NCBI RefSeq assembly: GCF_024298905.1
Contig: NZ_CP101155.1
Location: 62,001-126,000, forward strand
Reading direction: 5' to 3'
Source: Natronomonas marina
GTDB lineage: Archaea; Halobacteriota; Halobacteria; Halobacteriales; Haloarculaceae
Length of the DNA stretch: 64,000 bases
Shown: piece by piece, positions 51,021 to 57,784 of the stretch
Numbering within the stretch: the stretch's first letter is position 1
How the letters are laid out: the number at the start of each line of letters is the position of its first letter
Program-made: the position numbers and the translations under genes
The notes under the pieces: generated by a model
Told to the model about the DNA's origin: nothing
Seen by the model: only the letters and a program-made list of their open reading frames with translations
The model's database searches: none

Positions 51021-51173
51021 ATGTCCAGCGCAGCAGCTCCCCGTGAGCGATCGCGACCGCGTCAAGCACAGCTGTCCGACTTCCGTCGGCGACCCCGCGA
51101 ACCGGGGCTCTACGAGCCACCGACGATCGAGGACGACGACTGGTGGCCTGGGAAGGCAGGTGAAGATCGATGA
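51021..51173 (+). CDS. small basic/acidic hypothetical protein
   Basis: 50 residues starting MSSAAAPRERSRPRQAQLSD and ending in an acidic WWPGKAGEDR-type tail. The stop overlaps the next start (ATGA), implying translational coupling. Unrecognised. Confidence 0.5.
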   Translation: MSSAAAPRERSRPRQAQLSDFRRRPREPGLYEPPTIEDDDWWPGKAGEDR

Positions 51174-51796
51174 CCGAATGGACGCTTCGCATCGAACGGG
51201 CGGTCAACGAGCTGATGAACGACCTTCCAGCTGACGTCGCGTCCGAGGACATCGTCGACCAGCATATGCAGCGACTCGTCGCGGACTACGGCCTCTCTGT
51301 AGATCGTGCACAGACAGCCACTCGGCAGTACCTCACTGCGTCCCGCGAGGGAGTGGCGGAGTACCTCGTCACCCATTTCGCTCGGACGACTGAGCCGCCG
51401 CCGACCCGTGACGCGGTCGTCGAGGATCTCGAATTCCTCGCCAACTGGAGTGTCCCTCTTGAGGACGCCTCTGCTGTCGTCCGCCGGAAGTACGACCCCG
51501 CGGACCCGGCCGATCCCGACTCTGGCCTCGACTCGGCAACGGGCGTTCCAACGGGTGCAACCGATGCTGAGGTCGCGGCCGCGATCCCCAGTCTTGACGA
51601 CCACGAGTGGTCGTCCACATCCGACCGCGCCCACCCTGGCCCCGACGACTCAGATATCCTTGACGCCGATTCGCGGGAGACAGATGACGGCACCGCCGCC
51701 TCTACCTACAGACGCATTTGGAGGACACGGATTGTCGCCCGTCTCGCCTCGACGATCCGCACCGCTCGCCGGAGGCTGGCCGAGCATCGCCTCTGA
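51170..51796 (+). CDS. hypothetical protein with RPA-N-terminus-like helical domain
   Basis: 208 residues. The first 80 residues (VNELMNDLPADVASEDIVDQ..., LSVDRAQTATRQYL) resemble the helical N-terminus of the RPA protein at 52045 (AEIAERFSMLVDEYRVPKDE..., TTRNYFL). The rest is acidic and disordered. It may be an RPA-associated or RPA-derived protein. Confidence 0.55.
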   Translation: MTEWTLRIERAVNELMNDLPADVASEDIVDQHMQRLVADYGLSVDRAQTATRQYLTASREGVAEYLVTHFARTTEPPPTRDAVVEDLEFLANWSVPLEDASAVVRRKYDPADPADPDSGLDSATGVPTGATDAEVAAAIPSLDDHEWSSTSDRAHPGPDDSDILDADSRETDDGTAASTYRRIWRTRIVARLASTIRTARRRLAEHRL

Positions 51797-51820
51797 CCAA
51801 CGACCGAACGCACCGCACGC

Positions 51821-51847
51821 GGTTTATCCCCCCGCGGGGGGTGAAGG
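51821..51847. promoter_or_regulatory. TATA-like box plus CCCCCCGCGGGGGG palindrome and GTGAAGG
   Basis: GGTTTATCCCCCCGCGGGGG followed by GTGAAGG. A similar but diverged module lies at 51929-51959 (GGTTTATTTCCCCCGGATTG then GGGTGCAGG), 86 bases before the RPA start. Together they look like tandem regulatory leaders. Confidence 0.5.
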
Positions 51848-52044
51848 GGGACTCACGACTATGCAGGTAATGAGCCGAATCCCGGCGCGCGTGGCGACAC
51901 CCACCACCCGCGTTCCCGTCGCAACGGCGGTTTATTTCCCCCGGATTGGGGTGCAGGGGCGTGAGCAGGAAGGCGCGCAGGGCGTCGACCTGACTCGAGA
52001 CGTCCCACAAGCCGATTCCAGAATGCGAATCGGAGTGACCAACG

Positions 52045-53610
52045 ATGGCAGTAGCTAATTCCATTCCCGACGAAGCGGCAGAGCTCGCTGACCAATTCCC
52101 GGACGAAGTCGACGTAGATGAAGCAGAGATCGCCGAGCGATTCTCGATGCTCGTCGACGAGTACCGCGTCCCGAAGGACGAGGCCGTCCGCACCACGCGG
52201 AACTACTTCCTCGACGCGTACGGACTCGAGTACGACGATCTGGACGGCCAGAGCGGTTCTAGCGGTCCGGCCGACGAGCGCGAGATCGCGACCGTCGAGG
52301 GTCCGAACGAGTGGCTCTCGGTCACGGCGAAGGTCGTCCAGCTCTGGGACAACGACGTCGACTCCATCGCTCAGGTCGGCCTCATCGGTGACGAGACCGG
52401 CACCATCAAGGTGACCGTGTGGGAGTCCGCCGACGCACCGACCATCGAGGAAGATGGCGTGTACCGATTCGAGAACGTCGTCTCCGACGAGTACCAGGAC
52501 CGACTCAGCGTCCAGGTCAACTCCGCGTCCGACATCGTTCCCGTCGACGACGAGGACGCCGCCGACCTCGACGTCGGCTCGACCGATGTCGAGGCCGCTG
52601 GCGCAGTCGTGGCTGTCCAACCCGGAAGCGGCCTCGTCAAGCGATGTCCCGGCGAGGACTGCACGCGCGTTCTCCAGAACGGGCGCTGCTCCGAACACGG
52701 CGAGGTCGACGGCGAGTTCGATCTCCGCGTGAAGGCGGTCATCGACGACGGCCAGACGGCCTACGACGTCCTCTTCAATCAGGAAGCCACCGAGGATCTC
52801 ACCGGCATCACCATCGAGGAGGCCAAGCAGATGGCGATGGACGCTCTCGACACGAGCGTCGTCGCCGATGCCGTCGAGGAGGAGATCCTCGGACATTCCT
52901 ACACGGTCTCAGGGCCGGTCATCGGCAACTACCTCGTGGTCAACGACTGTGAGGCGGGCAACACTCTCTCCGAAGACGCTGTCTCGCCCGGCAGCGCAGC
53001 GAATGGTGACCGCGAGGTCGCCAAGCGCGTCTTTGCCGAGGAGTTCAACAACGCAACAAGCACCTTCACCGAATCCGACGAAGACCGTGCGCCCGTGTAC
53101 TCGCTGCTGCCGTCGGGTGAGAAGGCCAATCGTGTCTTCGTGGTCGGAACGCTGACCGAGACGACGGACGTCGGCAACGACTCCGAGTACTGGCAGGCCC
53201 GCATCGTGGGCCCGACCGGGACGTTCTTCGCCTATGCTGGGCAGTACCAGCCCGAGGCCGCCAGCGTCCTGCGGAATGCGGAAGCCCCGGCGTACGTCGC
53301 AGTGGTCGGCAAGGCGCGCACCTACGAGACCGACGACGGTGACATCAACGTCTCCATCCGCCCCGAGTCGATCAACATTGTCGACGGTGAGGCTCGGGAC
53401 GCGTGGGTCGCGGAAACCGCCGAGCAGACGAAGGCACGGCTCGAGGCGTTCGACCCCGACGACCCCACCGAGAACGACGACGAGCGCAACTACGATGCGA
53501 TGGCGGTCGACCTCTACGACCCTGACATCGATGCCTACGAGGCGATGGTCAGCAACGCTCTCGACGACCTCGAGGCTGGCGAGATCAACGAAGGAGAGGA
53601 CGACGAGTAG
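52045..53610 (+). CDS. rpa: replication protein A-like single-strand DNA-binding protein
   Basis: 521 residues. Helical N-terminus (about 1-65), OB fold (about 92-175; WLSVTAKVVQLWDND, VGLIGDETGTIKVTVWE), a zinc finger CPGEDC...CSEHG (about 200-220) inside a second OB-type domain, and a third OB-like domain (about 340-450; VFVVGTLTETTDVG, YVAVVGKARTYETDDG). The acidic tail ends in EGEDDE. It matches haloarchaeal RPA. It protects single-stranded DNA in replication, repair and, on a conjugative plasmid, DNA entry. Confidence 0.9.
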   Translation: MAVANSIPDEAAELADQFPDEVDVDEAEIAERFSMLVDEYRVPKDEAVRTTRNYFLDAYGLEYDDLDGQSGSSGPADEREIATVEGPNEWLSVTAKVVQLWDNDVDSIAQVGLIGDETGTIKVTVWESADAPTIEEDGVYRFENVVSDEYQDRLSVQVNSASDIVPVDDEDAADLDVGSTDVEAAGAVVAVQPGSGLVKRCPGEDCTRVLQNGRCSEHGEVDGEFDLRVKAVIDDGQTAYDVLFNQEATEDLTGITIEEAKQMAMDALDTSVVADAVEEEILGHSYTVSGPVIGNYLVVNDCEAGNTLSEDAVSPGSAANGDREVAKRVFAEEFNNATSTFTESDEDRAPVYSLLPSGEKANRVFVVGTLTETTDVGNDSEYWQARIVGPTGTFFAYAGQYQPEAASVLRNAEAPAYVAVVGKARTYETDDGDINVSIRPESINIVDGEARDAWVAETAEQTKARLEAFDPDDPTENDDERNYDAMAVDLYDPDIDAYEAMVSNALDDLEAGEINEGEDDE

Positions 53611-53943
53611 GGCGGCGCACTCCCCGCTGACGCTGTCTCTCCCTCCGTCGTTCGACTCGTCTCACGCACTTCCATATCCACGCTTCGGGGGGTTTCTCCC
53701 CGGCAAGATTTTTTCGCAAACGCTCCCGACCCACCCCGAGCTCGGTCACGATGTAGAAGCGGCTGTCGACGCCGCGAACAACTGGCTCATCGACGAAGCG
53801 CAGTCCCTCGCATCTGTCGACGAAAAAGAATCGACCGTGGACTACTCAATCTCCGTCGAGTACCTCTACTCCTCTAGAGCCGTCCGCTCGCGTATCGGAC
53901 AGGCAGTAGTTTGTTCTCCCCTGCCGAGAGTGAGGGATTTCCT
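53611..53943. other. intergenic region with possible gene fragment
   Basis: A frame at about 53711-53947 reads as a credible acidic peptide (PTHPELGHDVEAAVDAANNW..., then VDYSISVEYLYSSRAVRSRI) but has no ATG or GTG start. It overlaps the next gene's start, so it is probably a gene remnant. A GGGGGGTTTCTCCCC palindrome-like patch lies at 53687-53701. Confidence 0.4.
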
Positions 53944-54318
53944 ATGACCGACAATCGTGACGGACAGTCTCCGAACCAGCACTCGGATAACTCCGTGCTC
54001 GCCGATGAGGAGTACGACCCCCTCGCGGAGTACAAACCGTACGCCGTCACTTCGCCGAGCTCGAATGGCATTGCTCATCACGTGCATACGAGTCGCCGTC
54101 CGGACTGGAAGCCGGGGCAGCCGTGCCCGCACTGTGGATCGAGACTGATCGTGTCCTCCTTCATCGGGACGGAAATTGCGCGGCATCGTGGCGGCAAAGT
54201 CACGCGGCTCGGCGGAGGTGACCGGCTCGGCGCCGTCGAGTATCAGTGCGCGGACTGCGAGACTGTCCTCTACAAGGACGCCGCATTCGATCTCTGGACG
54301 ACCCTCCACTTGGACTGA
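53944..54318 (+). CDS. zinc-ribbon protein, paralogue of 15294
   Basis: 124 residues from the ATG at 53944. PGQPCPHCGSRL near 60 pairs with CADCETVLYK near 104. An IARHRGG segment and RLGAVEY lie between them, in the same order as in the 15294 protein. Probably metal-binding; the partner is unknown. Confidence 0.7.
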   Translation: MTDNRDGQSPNQHSDNSVLADEEYDPLAEYKPYAVTSPSSNGIAHHVHTSRRPDWKPGQPCPHCGSRLIVSSFIGTEIARHRGGKVTRLGGGDRLGAVEYQCADCETVLYKDAAFDLWTTLHLD

Positions 54319-54493
54319 CCGTCGAGACTACGATGCCTCCACCAAGGACTCACAGGTCCGTCCAGTACGGCCGTTTTTCGCACTCCACGAGAGATGTAAG
54401 CTCGAGTGAGACGTCCCACACCACCCTCGAGAACAGTCTACTCGCGTCTACCGACAATCACGACGATCCCAACGATCACAATCCATCACACCT

Positions 54494-55453
54494 ATGGCAG
54501 AATCCACACCCGAATCACCCAACGGTACCGACACCGACCCAAATGAAGAGCCCGACATCGACGTCGAGGCCGATACTGAGGTTGACGCCTCTGACACGGA
54601 GGCCGAAGCCCCCGACGCTGACGGGACGGAAGTCGAGAAAGCAGATGACGCAGAGACCGATAGTGACGGCAGCGATGAGGAGTCGCCGTCCGACTCCCGC
54701 CCACCCCAGGCGTTCTCGGCGATCATCGAGGCTGACCGCCTCGACCAGACGATCACCACGCTTAGCGTCCTCGTCGACGAGTCTCGCGTCCACCTGAACG
54801 ATCTCGGCCTTCGCCTCGCCGCTGTCGATCCCGCGAACGTCGCGATGGACGAGACGAACATCACCGAAACCGCCTTCGAGTCTTACCAAGCCGATGGTGG
54901 CGTCCTCGGCGTCGACCTCACCAAGCTCGCCGACGTCGTCGGTATGGCTGACAACGACGACCTCATCCAGATGTCGCTCGACCCGGAGACCCGCAAGCTC
55001 CTCATCGAGTTCGGCGGTCTCGAGTACACGCTCGCACTCCTCGACCCCGACACGATCCGCCAAGAGCCCGACATCCCCGACCTCGACCTCCCAGCACGTG
55101 TCGTCCTCGAAGGTCGCGACATCGACCGTGCTGTTCGGGCCGCCGATATGGTCTCCGACCACGTCGAACTCATCGTCGATCCCGACGACGAGGCCTTCCG
55201 CGTCCACGCCGAAGGCGATACCGACGATGTCGACCTCGAACTCGGTCGCGACGACCTCATCGACCTCGAGGTCGGCGCTGCCGACTCGCTCTTCTCGCTG
55301 GACTACCTCAAGGATCTCAACAAGGCGATCCCGAAGGACGCCGAAGTCGAAATCCTCCTCGGCGAGGACTTCCCCGCGAAGTTCAACTACGAGTACGCCG
55401 ACGGCGCCGCCACTGTCACCCAGATGCTCGCCCCCCGGATTCAAAGTGACTGA
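54494..55453 (+). CDS. pcn: PCNA sliding clamp with acidic N-terminal extension
   Basis: 319 residues, about 70 more than a usual archaeal PCNA. Residues 1-72 are an Asp/Glu/Ser-rich extension. The clamp follows: [35 protein letters not shown], an interdomain region around [20 protein letters not shown], and the C-terminal APRIQSD. The clamp tethers polymerase and repair enzymes to DNA. It is a plasmid-borne second clamp, with RPA, helicase, prim-pol and Orc elsewhere in the window. The TnpB element sits immediately behind it. Confidence 0.92.
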   Translation: MAESTPESPNGTDTDPNEEPDIDVEADTEVDASDTEAEAPDADGTEVEKADDAETDSDGSDEESPSDSRPPQAFSAIIEADRLDQTITTLSVLVDESRVHLNDLGLRLAAVDPANVAMDETNITETAFESYQADGGVLGVDLTKLADVVGMADNDDLIQMSLDPETRKLLIEFGGLEYTLALLDPDTIRQEPDIPDLDLPARVVLEGRDIDRAVRAADMVSDHVELIVDPDDEAFRVHAEGDTDDVDLELGRDDLIDLEVGAADSLFSLDYLKDLNKAIPKDAEVEILLGEDFPAKFNYEYADGAATVTQMLAPRIQSD

Positions 55454-55558
55454 GATCGATAGGCCCACCCAAACCATCTACCCTCTTCAGCCGGTTTATG
55501 AGTCCTGTGCCACCTGCACAGCAGTCTTTAACACACCACCGTGTGATGGTTTAGAAGG

Positions 55559-57010
55559 ATGAGACGCGTCAATACATTCGATGTCTGTCCTCACTCCCGT
55601 AGGGACAAGCTTGCACTCATTGAGCTGTTGGACGCGTCCACCGCGTGCTGGAACCAAGTCCAGTATGCTCGCCGTCAAGCCTTCCTCAATAGGAAAGAAT
55701 CAGAGGGCAACGCAACTGTCTCACAGCTTAAACAGGCCGTCAAGAAGACCGCTACCCAAGAAGAATACCGTCAGAAGTACATTCAGCAACTCTCCTCAAG
55801 CATCCCCCAGCAACTTGTCCAGAAGAATTGGCAGACGTGGGACGGCTTCTTCGAACTCTTGAAAAAATACCGTAACCCGGAGGATGACAGCGTGACAGAC
55901 CGTCCCGGCCTACCGGGATACTGGAAGGAGGACGGCGTCCGAACGCTCCATACGCTCCTCCGCAACGATACATATACGCTTTCGCTAGGCAAGCGTTCGC
56001 GACTGCGAATTCCACTGGGAAAGGAGCTCAAGGAGAAGTACGGCATCGGATACCACGAAAAACTCACACTCGAAGTTCGTGGCCGCCCGCACTGGGAGGG
56101 CAAGCAGGGCCGTCTTGAACTCGTCTACGACCGTGAAACCGAATCGTTCACCGCACATCAGTCCGTTGGCGATGACACGCATACACCGTCGAGACGGACC
56201 TCTACTCACTCCCACTTACTGGCCACTACGGACGGCGAGGACGTGGTGGCAGCGGTGGACATCGGTGCGAACACCCTCGCTGCCTGTACGACGAGTCGAG
56301 GTGACCACTGCTTGTTCCACGGGCGCCCATGCTTCGAAGACTTCCACGCATACACCCGAGAAATCAGTCGTCTACAAGCTATGCTCCCCGATGGCCGGTA
56401 CTCAAGCAAGCGTATTCGGGAAGTGTACCGGAAGCGTAGCGTGAAACGCGATCACGCGATGGATGCACTCATCCAGCACCTCGCGGAGTGGTTGGCAGAA
56501 CACAATGTTACCGAGTTGATTGTCGGCGATCTCTCAGATGTCCTCAAAACGCACTGGTCGGCGCGGGTGAACGAGAAAAATCACTTGTTTTGGGCACATG
56601 GGCGATTTCGTCGCCGGTTACACGAGGTCGTAGAGGCTGAGTACGGGATTATGGTGCATGAAAAGTCCGAGGCAAACACGTCCTCGCGGTGTCCTCACTG
56701 TGGAGCTGAGAACGTTCATCGAAGCGGTGATCTCTTGCAGTGTCGAACGTGCGGCGTGGAAGCGCACGCAGATGTAGCGGGAAGTATGAATTTCCTCGTC
56801 ACTGAAACCGCAGTAGAGTATCGTGATTTGAATCAAGGTGGGTCGATGGCTCGGCCCGCGGCTTCCGGTCAGAACAGGCTGGGAGACGCAGTTGCGTGCT
56901 TCGAGTGGGACGATCACTGCTGGCGACAGCGTGATCACTCGACCAAAGAGGAACCCGCAAACCACACCCGTCAGGGGAAATTTCCCTCCGGTGACCCAGG
57001 CACGGCCTGA
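55559..57010 (+). CDS. tnpB: TnpB (OrfB) RNA-guided endonuclease of an IS605-type element
   Basis: 483 residues. The RuvC-like nuclease motifs are VDIGANTLAA (D234), VGDLSD (D324, where the usual Glu of the family would stand) and HADVAGSMN (D405). The four-cysteine zinc ribbon CPHCGAE...CRTCGVE lies between motifs two and three. The last 70 residues are a variable tail. TnpB proteins use a guide RNA from the right end of the element to cut DNA and favour element retention. The 3' end of the gene and the right-end hairpin are where that RNA would lie. Confidence 0.9.
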   Translation: MRRVNTFDVCPHSRRDKLALIELLDASTACWNQVQYARRQAFLNRKESEGNATVSQLKQAVKKTATQEEYRQKYIQQLSSSIPQQLVQKNWQTWDGFFELLKKYRNPEDDSVTDRPGLPGYWKEDGVRTLHTLLRNDTYTLSLGKRSRLRIPLGKELKEKYGIGYHEKLTLEVRGRPHWEGKQGRLELVYDRETESFTAHQSVGDDTHTPSRRTSTHSHLLATTDGEDVVAAVDIGANTLAACTTSRGDHCLFHGRPCFEDFHAYTREISRLQAMLPDGRYSSKRIREVYRKRSVKRDHAMDALIQHLAEWLAEHNVTELIVGDLSDVLKTHWSARVNEKNHLFWAHGRFRRRLHEVVEAEYGIMVHEKSEANTSSRCPHCGAENVHRSGDLLQCRTCGVEAHADVAGSMNFLVTETAVEYRDLNQGGSMARPAASGQNRLGDAVACFEWDDHCWRQRDHSTKEEPANHTRQGKFPSGDPGTA

Positions 57011-57059
57011 TTCACTCACGCGGAGGATTCCACGGCATGACCGCCGTGGAGGAAGTCAA
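56900..57059 (+). ncRNA. candidate omega/right-end RNA of the TnpB element
   Basis: By analogy with other TnpB elements, the guide-RNA scaffold overlaps the end of tnpB and the right-end hairpin. The guide would be the bases just after 57059. Position is inferred; only the hairpin is seen. Confidence 0.4.
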
Positions 57060-57076
57060 TGATGTCTCTAGAATCC

Positions 57077-57268
57077 ATGACGTCCGATTCGACTCCACCA
57101 CTCGATCCTGAACTCGAAACGAGCGCCGAACAGACTGGCCTCGATGATTCCCAGCTCGTCGAGGGTGAAGCCATCGTCGACCTCAACATCCCCGACGACG
57201 TTGCCTACGATGTCGACGATCTCGGCAACGGCCGCCTCGCCATCCAGTACTGGGAAGTCGATCCCTGA
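57077..57268 (+). CDS. small acidic protein
   Basis: 63 residues from the ATG at 57077; the in-frame ATG at 57059 overlaps the element end. Acidic, ending LGNGRLAIQYWEVDP after a strand LVEGEAIVDLNIPDDV. It may have lost its original 5' region to the TnpB insertion. Unknown function. Confidence 0.55.
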   Translation: MTSDSTPPLDPELETSAEQTGLDDSQLVEGEAIVDLNIPDDVAYDVDDLGNGRLAIQYWEVDP

Positions 57269-57347
57269 TCCCCGCTCTCGTACCGCCCGGCCCCGGCTGC
57301 ACCCCTGAGGTTAAACGTCCGGGCAACGCACTTTCGATTGATTGCCC

Positions 57348-57680
57348 GTGAAACCCTCTGCTGCTGCCCCCGCTGGTCAGATCCTCGCGTACAGCTGCCC
57401 CCGTTGCGAGCACAAGGGGATCTACTACTACACCGATCTCGCCCTCTACGACAACGACCGCGATCCTGGTGAGGACAGCATCCTCCCTGAGCACGCGCCC
57501 GCCGTCCCCGGCAGCGCGATCGACGCCGACGCCGATGCCATCGTCTGTCCGAACGAATCGTGTGGGCTCGTGCAGTTCCGCCATGTTGCGTTCGAACTCC
57601 TTCCCTCGACGGCTGTCCGCGCACGTCGCTCGACATCGGCGGACGACGGGACGAGCGCGCTCGTTGAGACTACTCCGTAG
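57348..57680 (+). CDS. zinc-ribbon protein
   Basis: 110 residues from the GTG at 57348; a TTG six bases earlier is possible. CPRCEHKGIYYYTD near 17 and CPNESCGLVQFRH near 66 form one metal site. The middle is acidic and the tail Ser/Arg-rich. It precedes the helicase gene. Confidence 0.6.
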   Translation: MKPSAAAPAGQILAYSCPRCEHKGIYYYTDLALYDNDRDPGEDSILPEHAPAVPGSAIDADADAIVCPNESCGLVQFRHVAFELLPSTAVRARRSTSADDGTSALVETTP

Positions 57681-57751
57681 TCGGCCTCGGGAACACCTCA
57701 CTCCGCTCGTCGAAGCACCGTCATCCACGGCTCTCTGAGGTCTCGCACGGC

Positions 57752-57776
57752 ATTTCTCTCCCTCCACTGGAGGTGA
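57752..57776 (+). promoter_or_regulatory. leader hairpin with Shine-Dalgarno sequence of the helicase gene
   Basis: CCTCCACTGGAGGTGA contains a CCTCC/GGAGG hairpin. Its 3' arm is part of GGAGGTGA (57769-57776), eight bases before the ATG at 57785. GGAGGTGA is complementary to the archaeal 16S 3' end. The hairpin could hide the ribosome-binding site. Confidence 0.5.
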
Positions 57777-57784
57777 AGGAAGTT

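Larger units (their letters stand above)
55495..57059 (+). mobile_element. IS200/IS605-type element with TnpB only
   Basis: One tnpB gene, with no TnpA. A left-end hairpin CTGTGC/GCACAG lies at 55505-55521. A right-end hairpin CCACGGC/GCCGTGG (57030-57049) is followed by GGAAGTCAA, an ending common in haloarchaeal elements of this type. The exact boundaries are estimated. It inserts between pcn and 57077. Confidence 0.7.

Noticed and set aside
51861-52058. 65-codon frame ending inside the RPA gene
   Set aside because: It crosses the second TTTAT/CCCCC module, is basic, and overlaps the RPA start; more likely leader DNA.
54515-55477. 320-codon minus-strand frame opposite pcn
   Set aside because: The plus strand encodes an unmistakable PCNA, and this frame is its antisense shadow.
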